A stretch of 25,832 nt of DNA, from the NCBI RefSeq assembly GCF_951801035.1, contig NZ_CATOKT010000019.1; one strand, given 5' to 3'. Source of the stretch: Adlercreutzia sp910585575 (GTDB taxonomy: Bacteria > Actinomycetota > Coriobacteriia > Coriobacteriales > Eggerthellaceae). This document shows positions 8,493-16,575 of the stretch, piece after piece (positions within the stretch are counted from its first letter, which is position 1; each line of letters starts with the position of its first letter). The notes beneath the pieces were generated by a model. It ran no database searches. It was given only the letters and a program-made list of their open reading frames with translations, and was not told the DNA's origin. The translations under genes were made by a program, and so were the position numbers.

Positions 8493-8812
8493 TGCGCGCC
8501 CGCTTCTGGCTTGCCGCCATGCTCGGTGCTTCCGGCCATGCGGCAAAGCATTTCGCCGAATGAGCGCATGAGCCTGTCAGCGTCCGGGTTGTCCATGCCG
8601 AAGTTAGCCTTGACGTAGGTTTTCACGGCGACGCGCACGCTTGCGTCATCGTCGCTGTTGGCCTTAGCGTCGGAAACGCCGCCCGCAACCAGTGCGGAAC
8701 GGGCGGCGCTCACAAGGTCGGCTATCTCTTCGTCATAGCCGGTGTAATCGGCAGGGATGCGCAGGGCGCTACGGCAAGCCGCCAGAAGGTCGGCTTTGTT
8801 TTCGTCTGCCAT
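8489..8812 (-). CDS. Head-tail connector protein, gp6-like (107 aa)
   Basis: An all-helical protein: ADLLAACRSALRIPADYTGYDEEIADLVSAARSALVAGGV, then VRVAVKTYVKANFGMDNPDADRLMRSFGEML. This is the four-helix pattern of HK97 gp6 / SPP1 gp15-type connectors (DNA-packaging family), which dock under the portal. It lies just after the major capsid gene, as usual. The ATG at 8812 has AAGGGGGT seven bases upstream. The C-terminus is a short Gly/Ala-rich tail. Confidence 0.8.
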   Translation of the reverse strand: MADENKADLLAACRSALRIPADYTGYDEEIADLVSAARSALVAGGVSDAKANSDDDASVRVAVKTYVKANFGMDNPDADRLMRSFGEMLCRMAGSTEHGGKPEAGAQ

Positions 8813-8834
8813 CGGTGGCACCCCCTTAGATCAC

Positions 8835-10070
8835 TTAGGCGGATGCGCCGCCGATGGTAAGCTGCGCGAAAGACTGCGGGACGGCAAGGCCGCAATCATA
8901 GAGCAAGTAGCCGTCGAAGCAATGGTTCTGCGAACCGTCGGTTGCGACGTAGCCCGTAACGTCCACGCCGTCAAAGGCGTTGCCCTTGATAAGGTCGGGA
9001 TAGCCAACCTTGATAATGCCATCGCCGCAAGCATCGTCCTGCTTGACGATGCGCCCGAAGATGCGGCCTTGCACGGCGGGGTCATCGCTCTTTTCGTCCA
9101 CAAAGTAGCTGCGCTTGTTAGCGTCCTCAACCATGGCAATGTAGTTCCAAATGGTGTTGTTGTTCGCGTAGATAATGCAGCCCTTCGGCGCGGGGTTCGC
9201 AAAGGTCTTCAACAGCCCAAGGGTCTTCACAATGTCGGCCTTGGTGAGCGTTCCGGCCTTTGCAACGGTCAGCTTGTTATCAACCGCCATGCCCAACTTG
9301 GCATCGTCAAGGCGCGTATGGACGAAAGCGTTTGCCGCAACGGCGATGCGGGCGGCAACCTCGGAAATTAGCCAGTTCTCGAAGCCGTCAATGGACTGAA
9401 CGGCCATCTTGCGGGACAGCTTAACGGTCTTCTTGATCTCCACGCCAACAAGCCCGATGGTGTCAAACTCGTTCTTCTCGTCGGTGGGTGCCTTGCCCTC
9501 GTCGGTCTGCTCGGCATCGCCCTGCGCAATGCCGGTGTGGCGCACCAACTCGAATTGGTGCTTAAAGGTTGAGCGGCTCACATCGCCGAACAGCACCGCC
9601 GAATTGTCAACAAGGCTGATGATCTGGCCTTGAATCTCCTTCGGGATAACGGCATCTGTGTTGGTGGTAAGCGCGGTGAACGCCGCACGCTCCTGCGTGG
9701 TCATCTCGTTGCCGCCGCCAAGCTGAACGCCCGCGCGGGTCGCAATGTCTTTGAGCCAACCGCGCTTCGCTGCGGCTTCGTAGTCGGTAGTGTCGCGCAC
9801 GACGGCACCGGCAGCGCTCGCGCTGCGTGCCAGCGGCACGGTGGAAACCTTCGGCGCGGCTCCGCTCTCGATAGCGGAACGGGCGGCGGCGACAGCGGCG
9901 GCGCGGGTCTTGCGCTGCTCGGCCTGCTCGGTGGTCTTGCGCTCGATCTCCGCCGTAAGTTCGGCCATGCGCTCTTCGTCCTGCTTGGCCTCTTCCTCGG
10001 TCACTCCCTCGGGGGTTCCCTCGGCGTACTTGTCAATCAGCGCTTGCAGTTCCTTCAACAGTTCATCCAT
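8835..10070 (-). CDS. HK97-family major capsid protein (411 aa)
   Basis: This is the shell subunit. Residues 1-65 form a charged coiled coil (MDELLKELQALIDKYAEG..EEERMAELTAEIERK), the delta scaffold domain that the prohead protease normally removes. Then come a linker and the HK97 fold: VIPKEIQGQIISLVDNSAVLFGDVS, VEIKKTVKLSRKMAVQSIDGFENWL and the P-domain/E-loop region, ending CFDGYLLYDCGLAVPQSFAQLTI. The ATG at 10070 has AAAGG upstream. A longer frame to 10100 adds ten residues without support. The likely cleavage point is somewhere around residues 70-110; I cannot place it more exactly. Confidence 0.93.
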   Translation of the reverse strand: MDELLKELQALIDKYAEGTPEGVTEEEAKQDEERMAELTAEIERKTTEQAEQRKTRAAAVAAARSAIESGAAPKVSTVPLARSASAAGAVVRDTTDYEAAAKRGWLKDIATRAGVQLGGGNEMTTQERAAFTALTTNTDAVIPKEIQGQIISLVDNSAVLFGDVSRSTFKHQFELVRHTGIAQGDAEQTDEGKAPTDEKNEFDTIGLVGVEIKKTVKLSRKMAVQSIDGFENWLISEVAARIAVAANAFVHTRLDDAKLGMAVDNKLTVAKAGTLTKADIVKTLGLLKTFANPAPKGCIIYANNNTIWNYIAMVEDANKRSYFVDEKSDDPAVQGRIFGRIVKQDDACGDGIIKVGYPDLIKGNAFDGVDVTGYVATDGSQNHCFDGYLLYDCGLAVPQSFAQLTIGGASA

Positions 10071-10074
10071 GGTT

Positions 10075-10725
10075 CTAGCCTTTCTTTCTTGCGTTTGCAA
10101 TTGCCATTACGGCGCACGCTCTCGCGTGCGTCATGCGCCGCCGCGCAAACTCCTTGCGCGTCTGCTTAATCTCTCCGTTAAGCAAGTTGCGTGCGCTAAT
10201 CTCGGTGTTGGGGTCAGCCGGAAGGCTCACCGCCGACACGTCGAAAACCTTTTTGACCCGCGTAATAGTGGTAGTGCGGGTTTCCCTGTCGAACTCGTCA
10301 GCGGCCACGGTGAACGCCCATGACATACGCGTGATAAGTCCGGCGGCTATCTCTTCGTAAAGCTCGCGCGATGCTTGGCTGCGCGACAGGTCGGCGGCGA
10401 TGAACAAGCCGTGTTCGTCCGGCTCGATAAGCAGCGTGCCGTTACTCGTGCGGGCGTACACGCGCCATTCGTGGTCGTACTGCAAAATCACGTCCGACAT
10501 ATCGGCTTCGCGGAAAGCATCGGGGCTGATGATCTCAAAATACTCGTTGCCCGCGAAGTCGCAATAGATGGGGTAGGGGTCATTGAACGTGCTTGCGTAG
10601 CCCTCGACGTAGTAATCACTGTCAAAGCGCTTCTTCGGCTCTTCGCCGCCCTCGTCTGCGCGTTTGAGCGGCGCGAGCGTGGCGGTCAATGTTCGGTACT
10701 GTCTTTCATTCGGCTTGCTTGGCAT
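10075..10725 (-). CDS. HK97-family prohead protease (216 aa)
   Basis: This serine protease matures the procapsid by removing scaffold domains. Visible family signatures are VEGYASTFNDPYPIY near residue 40, FEIISPDAF, the catalytic histidine in LQYDHEWRVYART (His85) and the catalytic serine in RMSWAF (Ser135), followed by VFDVSAVSLPADPNTEISAR, the usual end of the domain. The basic C-terminal 30 residues (KEFARRRMTHARACAV) are probably removed or bind the scaffold. AAGGGGG precedes the ATG. The 5' end overlaps the portal gene by 20 bases and the gene stops four bases before the capsid start. Confidence 0.93.
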   Translation of the reverse strand: MPSKPNERQYRTLTATLAPLKRADEGGEEPKKRFDSDYYVEGYASTFNDPYPIYCDFAGNEYFEIISPDAFREADMSDVILQYDHEWRVYARTSNGTLLIEPDEHGLFIAADLSRSQASRELYEEIAAGLITRMSWAFTVAADEFDRETRTTTITRVKKVFDVSAVSLPADPNTEISARNLLNGEIKQTRKEFARRRMTHARACAVMAIANARKKG

Positions 10726-11986
10726 CGTTGCCCCCTTGTCCCTTGTCCTTTGGTGCGCCTATCTGCTCTGAAAGCGCAATGTTGGCGTTGGTCTGCGCGG
10801 CGCTCGCGGCTTGCTCTGCCGTATGCTCGCTAATCAACCCAAGGTCGATATACTCGCCACGGATTACGTGGCGCTCGCCGCCCTCGTAGTGCGGCGATTG
10901 GAACACGTCGGCAACTTGGTTGCCGTTCCAGATTCCACGGTCGAAAAGCGCCGTTGAAACGGCAAGCTTCGTGGTGTTGCTGGCGAACTCCAAGCGGTTT
11001 GCCGAAAACATGATTTCGTTTCCGTGGGCAATCTCGTTCCTGCTGTAGGTCATCGCGGTTAGCACGTAGCCAAGCTGAACGGCGAACGTCTCAATGTTCC
11101 CTTCATAGAACGCGTTATAGGTGTCCTCGTTCGCCTTGTTCAGCACCACATCTTCGTTGGTACCGAAGAACCTATAGGCGCTCTTCTCGATGCGCTCCAT
11201 CTGCGCCGCGTCAACCGTGTAGCTTGACGGCGTAATCTGCTTCACATCGTCAAAGATACGGTCATACACGGCGATGCCGCCCGCGTTAGACGGGTCAAGC
11301 TGCTTGTTGAAGTCCTTTGCGGCCTGTTCCCTGTCCTTGTCGTTGCGGTTCTGGCTCAACTTGCCTATAAAGCGGATGAAAGCGCCTTGCTTAATGGCGT
11401 TCATTTCCCCTTCGGTCTGCGCGTGCATCAGTTCTAGCGTTGGATTAAGCACGTTGGTGCCGTCGCCGAAAAGATCACTTCGGTACTGGTGGCGCGTCAT
11501 AACGCCGACGCGTGACCATTCCACGTACACGCTTTCAGAAGTCGGAAAGTCCAGCTTCAACCAAAGTTCGCCGCCCACGTCATAGGCCGTGCATTTGCTC
11601 GGCAACACCGGGTAATAGCCAACGTGCGTTGTGTTGTCATCGGCGAACAGCGGAATAATCAACGCCGTGTCGTTCACCTGCAACATGGTGTAAATGCGCT
11701 TGATGAACTGCGGCGTTGTCATCCACGGGTTGGGCTGGTAGGCCAGCGAAGCCGTGGCGTGGCTCTGCGCGGTGCCGCTCACCTCTGGTTTCAGCTTGCT
11801 TGCGTGGTTCGCGCCGCTCTCGATGATTGAGCGCGTCAACTCCGCTTCGTAAATGCCGCCCGTCCAAGTGGTGAAGCTTGGTTGGTAGGCCGTGAACGTT
11901 GAGAAGTAGCCGTTTACGGCTTGCATCTGCTTGCCGTGAAACACGGAATCGAACATTGAGCGCAAGCGCGGTTTCAGTCTTGCCAA
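10706..11986 (-). CDS. Portal protein, HK97 type (426 aa)
   Basis: This protein forms the dodecameric ring at the vertex through which DNA is packaged. It shows portal features: SIIESGANHASKLKPEV near the N-terminus, LAYQPNPWMTTPQFIKRIYTML, the wing region GEMNAIKQGAFIRFIGKLSQ, and FFGTNEDVVLNKANEDTYNAFYEGNIETFAVQLGYVLTAM, the conserved stem/clip helix of HK97 portals. The start is probably the TTG at 11986, because AGGGGGC lies eight bases upstream. The first internal ATG would remove ten residues of a basic N-terminus. The C-terminal 40 residues are Ala/Gln-rich. Confidence 0.92.
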   Translation of the reverse strand: MARLKPRLRSMFDSVFHGKQMQAVNGYFSTFTAYQPSFTTWTGGIYEAELTRSIIESGANHASKLKPEVSGTAQSHATASLAYQPNPWMTTPQFIKRIYTMLQVNDTALIIPLFADDNTTHVGYYPVLPSKCTAYDVGGELWLKLDFPTSESVYVEWSRVGVMTRHQYRSDLFGDGTNVLNPTLELMHAQTEGEMNAIKQGAFIRFIGKLSQNRNDKDREQAAKDFNKQLDPSNAGGIAVYDRIFDDVKQITPSSYTVDAAQMERIEKSAYRFFGTNEDVVLNKANEDTYNAFYEGNIETFAVQLGYVLTAMTYSRNEIAHGNEIMFSANRLEFASNTTKLAVSTALFDRGIWNGNQVADVFQSPHYEGGERHVIRGEYIDLGLISEHTAEQAASAAQTNANIALSEQIGAPKDKGQGGNDAKQAE

Positions 11987-11990
11987 GGTT

Positions 11991-13709
11991 TCAGCCCCCT
12001 ATCATCGATTGGTATTCGTCGGCCATGTCTTTAAGGACTACGAACGCGTCACACTCCGCCGCCCATGCGTCAATGCGGTTGCGCGGGTCTTGGTTCTTCT
12101 TGTCCGGCGCAATGTTGCCGTTCGCGTCCGATCTGACGGCCACGTTTGAGCGGCACCACTCCGCAATTGGGTTGGCGTTGTCAACTATTCGGTTCTCCCG
12201 GTAAAGCGCCCGCAGTTCCTTCATGGGCATTGACAGGGTTTGCGCACCCTGCACGACGCGCCGGAAGTAGTCAGCGCCAAAGTACCCTTCGTAAGCTTCC
12301 ACGGTCGGCACGTCGCGCATATGCCACGGGTCATAGCCGCAAGCAACGGCATAGATGCCGTATTTCTGCTGAATCTCGGCCACCCAATCAAGCACCGTGC
12401 GTTTGTCGATAATCGGCGTTGGGCACGTGCGCAAGTAGCCGTTGGCAATCCACGCATCATAGGGCACGCCGTCGCGCCCGCCGCGCCGTCCCTCGCGCTC
12501 CGCTTGCTCTAGCGCACGTTGCGGAATCCACGCCATGTGCAGCGCGTATATGTTCGGGTCGTTTGGGCGCTGCATGAGCAGACACGCCGCCGTAAGGTCG
12601 GTAGTGTCCGAAGCGTCAACGCCCAGAATCGCATATGTGAAGCCGTCCGACGGGTCAAATGTCGCGTCGTTGTGAATCTCTGACCATGTAAGCCAAGCTT
12701 GGCTTTGGTTCTCAATCAGGTTGAAATCCTTAACAAGCAGCGTCGGCAGAAACGTAGGGTCGTTCTTGGCCTTGCTCACGTTCTTGCGAAGCGCTGGCAG
12801 TGATTTGATAGTGCCTAAGCCCGGATTCGCCTTGACCCAAGCCGGTTCATGCTCCCATTCCTCGCGTTCGTCCAATTCGTAGATGAACGCAATGAAGCGT
12901 TCCGCGTCCGTGCCGGTTGCCTGACCGTCAAGCCACTTCGCGGCGTACTGGTATTGAGCATCGAAGATGCCAGCGCGAACAAAACCGTTGGTTGTGATCT
13001 CCAAAACCAGCGGTTGCCTACGCGCCGACGTGCCTTGTATGGTCAGGTCGTACAAGTCGCGGTTTCGCATGGCCGCCAACTCGTCGATGATCGCGCCCGA
13101 CACGTCCAAGCCGTCAAGGTGGTTCGTGTTTGCGCTAAGCGCCTTGATGGTGCCCATGTTCAAATCGCAATATAGGTCGCTCACGCGCTTGCGAATGTGC
13201 TTTGACAGCGCCGGTGACGTTTTAATCATGCGCCAAGCGTTGTTGAAGCCCTTAGCCGCCTGATCGTGGGCGGTTGCGACGTTGTAGACCTCTGGTGCGC
13301 CCTCGTCATCGTTCACCTGCAAGTCAATTTCGATTGCGGACGCAAGCGCGGTCTTTCCGTTCTTCCTGCCCATGACCCAAAGCACTTCGCGGTACTGCCG
13401 CAAGCCCTCTGCGTCAACGAAGCCGAAAATCACGGACAGAATGGCAAGTTGAAACAATTCCAGCTTGAAAGCGTGCCCAAGCTTGCCGGATGGTAGGCGG
13501 CAAAAGCGTTCAATGAAGTTAACGTGCTTCTGTGCGTACTCTTCGCGGAAATGGTACGGATAAAGCGGGTCTTTGTTGTCCATGTCGCGCATAATCTTTG
13601 CAGCTACCTGCTTGATCTTGCGACAGGCCGTTATAGACCCGTCCAGCACGCCGCCGAAATATTCACGTATAGCTTTCTCGCACCGCCCAGCCTTAGCGGC
13701 CTTAGTCAT
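11991..13709 (-). CDS. Terminase large subunit (572 aa)
   Basis: This is the ATPase-nuclease motor that packages phage DNA. The ATPase half has a Walker A motif MGRKNGKT (residues 113-120), a Walker B IIDE (207-210) and the coupling motif LEITTNG (236-242). The nuclease half starts at GVDASDTTDL (Asp365) and ends with RNRIDAWAAECDAF, supplying a further conserved acidic residue. The overall layout matches the Terminase_1 family used by HK97-like cos phages. The start overlaps the small-subunit stop by eight bases. The HNH gene upstream also fits a cos-type packaging system. Confidence 0.95.
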   Translation of the reverse strand: MTKAAKAGRCEKAIREYFGGVLDGSITACRKIKQVAAKIMRDMDNKDPLYPYHFREEYAQKHVNFIERFCRLPSGKLGHAFKLELFQLAILSVIFGFVDAEGLRQYREVLWVMGRKNGKTALASAIEIDLQVNDDEGAPEVYNVATAHDQAAKGFNNAWRMIKTSPALSKHIRKRVSDLYCDLNMGTIKALSANTNHLDGLDVSGAIIDELAAMRNRDLYDLTIQGTSARRQPLVLEITTNGFVRAGIFDAQYQYAAKWLDGQATGTDAERFIAFIYELDEREEWEHEPAWVKANPGLGTIKSLPALRKNVSKAKNDPTFLPTLLVKDFNLIENQSQAWLTWSEIHNDATFDPSDGFTYAILGVDASDTTDLTAACLLMQRPNDPNIYALHMAWIPQRALEQAEREGRRGGRDGVPYDAWIANGYLRTCPTPIIDKRTVLDWVAEIQQKYGIYAVACGYDPWHMRDVPTVEAYEGYFGADYFRRVVQGAQTLSMPMKELRALYRENRIVDNANPIAEWCRSNVAVRSDANGNIAPDKKNQDPRNRIDAWAAECDAFVVLKDMADEYQSMIGG

Positions 13710-14127
13710 AGCGCGTTTCAGCTAGGTAGTCCGTGAGCGCATCAGCAGCCGCCGCGCCGGTCGGCATCATGTCGCAAAGCTGCTTGATGCCGCGCTGAAA
13801 CGTAGTGAAAAGTTTGTTGTATGCCTGAAAGCCGGGATGCTCGCGCAAGCCCGATTGCCCGCCGCCGTTGTCATACTCGGTGTAGATGCTTTCATAAAGC
13901 AAATCTTTGCGGGCTTCGTCCAACTTGTACTTCATGAACGCAAGGTTGGGAAGCATCCCAAGCACAACGTTGCGCTTGTCCTCTGGTATCGCGTCTTTGG
14001 TAAGGCGTTGAAGCTTGCGCAACTCGCTGTCAACCCTCGCTTGCGGGGTGGCGGGCTTGCGCTTCGGCTTACTCTCGGCAACTTTGCCCGAAACTTGCGA
14101 ACTATCGCATACTTTTTCTTTCTTCAC
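13702..14127 (-). CDS. Probable terminase small subunit (141 aa)
   Basis: The position immediately before the large terminase and the sequence LPNLAFMKYKLDEARKDLLYES..YDNGGGQSGLREHPGFQAYNKLFTTFQRGIKQL fit the P27-like small terminase proteins of actinobacterial and Firmicutes phages. These proteins recognise the packaging site. The preceding 45 residues are basic (ESKPKRKPATPQARVDSELRKLQRL) and could contact DNA. I place the start at GTG 14127 because AAAGGGGGGTGG lies just upstream. The frame stays open to 14304, so a longer product remains possible. Confidence 0.72.
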   Translation of the reverse strand: MKKEKVCDSSQVSGKVAESKPKRKPATPQARVDSELRKLQRLTKDAIPEDKRNVVLGMLPNLAFMKYKLDEARKDLLYESIYTEYDNGGGQSGLREHPGFQAYNKLFTTFQRGIKQLCDMMPTGAAAADALTDYLAETRYD

Positions 14128-14293
14128 AAGACCACCCCCCTTTGAAAAGTCGGCGCACGAATAAAATTGACTCCCGGCGTTGGTGCCCAAGGAATCATTG
14201 CGCAGATTCAAACCGGGGGGATTGCCCGCCGCCCTGACCTGCTGTTTTGTGTTCTGTAATTTTTCCTTTGGTTTGCGTTTCTCGTCGCGCCGA
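14128..14293. other. Non-coding gap between HNH and small terminase; candidate cos region
   Basis: This 166-base stretch lies between the HNH and small-terminase genes, the usual place for the cos site in HK97-like phages of Gram-positives. It has a run of six C (14135-14140) that is part of the ribosome binding site of the small terminase, and a second GC-rich block ACCGGGGGGATTGCCCGCC at 14211-14229. I cannot identify the staggered cut. The call is positional. Confidence 0.3.
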
Positions 14294-14611
14294 TCATTCG
14301 GCAAGGCAAATCAAGTTGCCGTCGGCATCAAACGCAAGCCCTTGACGGGTCGCACCGGCACGCGCCCACCCGTGCGTTTTCTTGTGGCATAGGTCGCAAA
14401 GGCTGACCAAGTTATCAAGGCCGCAAGTAATGTCCGGGTTGTCGATGTTGGCCGGTGTCAGTTCTTCGATATGGTGAACCATCGTTGCCGGTGTGATCTC
14501 TCCATTGGCAAGGCAGCGTTGGCACAAGTAGCTATCGCGCTTTAGCGCATCTTCCCGCGCACGCTCCCAAGCCTTGGAATGATAGAACGCGTCACTAAAC
14601 GGTTTAGCCAT
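14294..14611 (-). CDS. HNH endonuclease, packaging-associated (105 aa)
   Basis: This is a compact HNH nuclease with the zinc-binding and catalytic pattern in order: CQRCLANG, MVHHIEELTP, N in CGLDNLVSLC, then CDLCHKKTHG. Its location just upstream of the terminase genes matches HK97 gp74-type nucleases, which assist the terminase in cutting cos DNA. The ATG at 14611 has GGGGTGG upstream. It is the first gene after a rho-independent terminator, so it opens the late transcription unit unless that terminator is read through by antitermination. Confidence 0.88.
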   Translation of the reverse strand: MAKPFSDAFYHSKAWERAREDALKRDSYLCQRCLANGEITPATMVHHIEELTPANIDNPDITCGLDNLVSLCDLCHKKTHGWARAGATRQGLAFDADGNLICLAE

Positions 14612-14620
14612 GCGCCACCA

Positions 14621-14663
14621 CCCCAAAAGAAAAAGCGCCACGGCTCTAAGTCCGTGACGCTTT
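14621..14663 (-). terminator. Rho-independent terminator between early genes and packaging genes
   Basis: On the minus strand the arm AAAGCGTCACGG pairs with CCGTGGCGCTTT around a short loop (CTTAGAG). The 3' arm continues into TTTTTCTTTT. There is no T run on the plus-strand side, so it acts on leftward transcripts. It lies after the sigma-like late regulator and before the HNH gene. Confidence 0.75.
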
Positions 14664-14728
14664 GCATAGTTCTAACCACCTTAGCGAACTTTAGCAGAAG
14701 TCGGAAAGTGGACGCAAGTAAAATCTTT

Positions 14729-15175
14729 TCAAGCGGTCTTCAATTTCGCAAAGCCCGCTTCGTCAATATACTTGAACCCAGCCCGCGAAAGTTCGCGGCA
14801 CCACTGTTGCGAACAGCGCATGACCTCGGCAACCTCATGCCATGCCATCGCTTGGCAATAGGCCATGCAAAGCACGTCAGCGTAGCGGTTGCCTTTCAGC
14901 TTCGCCAAGCCGCCGTGGTCATCGTCGCCGTACAGTAGCGCGGTTGCTTCGTCCAGCATTTCCGATGCTTCGTTGATTCTGCGTTGTAATCTCTGCTCAA
15001 ACTCAATGCGCCGGTTAACCCTGTCCATCGCATCGCTGTTGCCGTTGCCCTGCTGCTCACCGTAGCGCTGTATCTTCGCGCCCTCTGATGCCAACATTCG
15101 TGCCAACATTTCCTTTGAGCGCTCAATCTCCAACACGGCTTCGCGCACCTGTTCAAAGTATTCTTGCGCTCTCAT
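14729..15175 (-). CDS. Sigma-70 region 4-like late transcription regulator (148 aa; ArpU/DUF1492 type)
   Basis: The first 95 residues form charged helices (YFEQVREAVLEIERSKEMLARML). The C-terminal part reads RYADVLCMAYCQAMAWHEVAEVMRCSQQWCRELSRAGFKYI, a helix-turn-helix of the sigma region 4 kind. This layout is shared by the ArpU / RinA / DUF1492 proteins that switch on late genes in many Gram-positive phages. Its place as the last early gene, before the terminator and packaging genes, supports that job. The ATG at 15175 has AGGTG seven bases upstream. The longer open frame to 15292 would overlap dUTPase and is rejected. Its target promoter is not identified. Confidence 0.75.
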   Translation of the reverse strand: MRAQEYFEQVREAVLEIERSKEMLARMLASEGAKIQRYGEQQGNGNSDAMDRVNRRIEFEQRLQRRINEASEMLDEATALLYGDDDHGGLAKLKGNRYADVLCMAYCQAMAWHEVAEVMRCSQQWCRELSRAGFKYIDEAGFAKLKTA

Positions 15176-15183
15176 GGCTTCAC

Positions 15184-15621
15184 CTACGCAATGCCGGTGC
15201 TGCCGAAGCCAGCCGCCCCGCGCTCTGTCTCGGTCAACTCTTCGCAGGGCACCAACTCGCACGGAACGAACGGCATAACGATAAGCTGGCAAACGCGCGT
15301 GCCCGCATCAAGCGTGGTGGTTTCGTCCGACTGGTTCAGCAGCGTTGCGCCGATCTCTCCGCGATAGCCCGAATCAATCACGCCCACGCTGTTTGAAAGC
15401 GTGATGCCGTGCTTGCTTGCAAGGCCGCTTCGCGGGAACACCAGCCCCACGCACCCTTGCGGAATCTCAACCGCAAGACCCGTGCCAACGGTAGCACGCG
15501 CCCCCGGCTCTAGTGTCACGTCGTGGGTAATGCGAAGGTCTAGCCCCGCGTCACCGTCGTGCGCATAGCGCGGCAGTTCCGCGCCGTCCAAAAGTCTCAC
15601 GTTCATTTTGCGTCCAATCAT
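15184..15621 (-). CDS. dut: dUTPase (145 aa)
   Basis: This trimeric dUTP diphosphatase converts dUTP to dUMP and diphosphate, keeping uracil out of phage DNA and feeding dTMP synthesis. All five family motifs are visible in order: AGLDLRI (about 25-31), PRSGLASKHGI (63-73), GVIDSGYRGEIG (79-90), RVCQLIVMPF (108-117) and the C-terminal Gly-rich ERGAAGFGSTG. The start overlaps the previous gene as ATGA. Confidence 0.95.
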   Translation of the reverse strand: MIGRKMNVRLLDGAELPRYAHDGDAGLDLRITHDVTLEPGARATVGTGLAVEIPQGCVGLVFPRSGLASKHGITLSNSVGVIDSGYRGEIGATLLNQSDETTTLDAGTRVCQLIVMPFVPCELVPCEELTETERGAAGFGSTGIA

Positions 15622-15788
15622 TCTTCAATCTCGCTTTCGTCAAATAGCGTGCCTTGCTTTGGCTTGCGGCATTTCTCATAGATGCAATGCCCAACTTCAA
15701 GGCAGTTAGTCCAGCAGTTCCACGGCGTGCAAAAGCACTTCTTGCCGTCCAGCACCGCGCCCCGGTTCTCGCAGTCTTCAAGGCTCAT
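15618..15788 (-). CDS. Small Cys-rich hypothetical protein (56 aa)
   Basis: I do not recognise it. It has seven cysteines in a short span (LEDCENRGAVLDG.KCFCTPWNCWTN, then CLEVGHCIYEKCRK), suggesting one or two zinc sites or a cluster of disulfides, and an acidic C-terminus (LFDESEIEE). It is tied to both neighbours by ATGA overlaps, so it is almost certainly translated. Between a P-loop ATPase and dUTPase, a role in nucleotide or DNA metabolism is possible but unproven. Confidence 0.65.
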   Translation of the reverse strand: MSLEDCENRGAVLDGKKCFCTPWNCWTNCLEVGHCIYEKCRKPKQGTLFDESEIEE

Positions 15789-16156
15789 TGCTTGCCCTTC
15801 CGCTTGCGTGCCCTGCGCCATGCGCGGAGCAGATCAAGAAAGCCCATTGCTTCAAGGTCTGGTATTGCAGGGTTCAGGGCTTCGCCGTCGATTGACGCGG
15901 CAACAACCTTTGCGCCCAACACGTCTTCAAGCACGCCGCCCGCTTCGTCCACGATCACTTTGCTTGGGCGCAAGCCTATAAGCTTTGGTGTCCGGCAAAT
16001 CGGCTTCGGTATCGTCACGCCCAAGGTTCTTGCCTGATGCTCCACGAACGCCGCCATTTGCGCGGTGCGCGTGTAAATCGGTATGCCGGTGTCGTGCGAA
16101 AGCATGATGAGCCGCGTGGTCTTGCCGGTACGCCTACCGCTCACGAAACATTGCAT
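15785..16156 (-). CDS. Small P-loop NTPase-like protein (123 aa)
   Basis: The N-terminus holds a Walker A motif (GRRTGKTT, residues 7-14) and there is a Walker B-like VIVDEAG at 67-73. Only about 125 residues long, it lacks the later motifs of a full helicase or terminase. It may be a minimal ATPase, a regulatory P-loop protein or the ATPase half of a split enzyme. The C-terminal 20 residues are strongly basic (RAWRRARKRKGKQ), suggesting nucleic-acid contact. It lies directly downstream of ssb, so a role in replication or recombination is likely but not shown. Confidence 0.7.
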   Translation of the reverse strand: MQCFVSGRRTGKTTRLIMLSHDTGIPIYTRTAQMAAFVEHQARTLGVTIPKPICRTPKLIGLRPSKVIVDEAGGVLEDVLGAKVVAASIDGEALNPAIPDLEAMGFLDLLRAWRRARKRKGKQ

Positions 16157-16168
16157 AAGCCACCAACC

Positions 16169-16573
16169 CTAAAACGGTATGTCGCTGTCATAGACGCTGG
16201 CAGCTTCCACGGCTTGCGGCGGCATGGCTTCCGGCGCTTGGGCTTCACGGCGGGCGTTCATCAACTCCACTTCGTCAACGATGATTTCAACGCGGCTGTA
16301 CTGCTTGCCGTCGCGCTCATAGGTTGACTTGTGAAGGTGCCCGGTCAACGAAAGCTTGGTGCCCTTCGCAAGGTAGGGTTGCAGGGCTTCGGCACGCTTG
16401 CCAAACATGGTGCAATCAAGCCAGTTCACTTCATCTTGATAGCTGCCGTCGGCTTGCTTGCGTCGCTCGTTCACGGCCACCGAAAACGACACCACGGCAA
16501 GTTGGCTGTTCGTGTACCGAAGTTCAGCGGCCTTGCCAAGGTTGCCGGAAATGGTGCAGGTGTTCAGGCTCAT
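16169..16573 (-). CDS. ssb: Single-stranded DNA-binding protein (134 aa)
   Basis: An OB-fold SSB: SLNTCTISGNLGKAAELRYTNSQLAVVSFSVAVNERR, VNWLDCTMFGKRAEALQPYLAKGTKLSLTGHL and YSRVEIIVDEVEL are all standard. The acidic C-terminal tip DSDIPF is the conserved peptide by which SSB recruits partner proteins. It coats single strands during phage replication. The start lies a few bases after the mIHF stop, so the two are probably co-translated. Confidence 0.96.
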   Translation of the reverse strand: MSLNTCTISGNLGKAAELRYTNSQLAVVSFSVAVNERRKQADGSYQDEVNWLDCTMFGKRAEALQPYLAKGTKLSLTGHLHKSTYERDGKQYSRVEIIVDEVELMNARREAQAPEAMPPQAVEAASVYDSDIPF

Positions 16574-16575
16574 AG

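Noticed and set aside
9630..10323. Overlapping plus-strand open frames over the capsid and protease genes
   Set aside because: They are antisense to well-supported head genes; open frames arise from GC-rich codon use.
14128..14304. N-terminal extension of the small terminase
   Set aside because: The frame is open but the GTG at 14127 has the stronger start signal; the extension is low in family-like sequence. Kept as an alternative in that entry.
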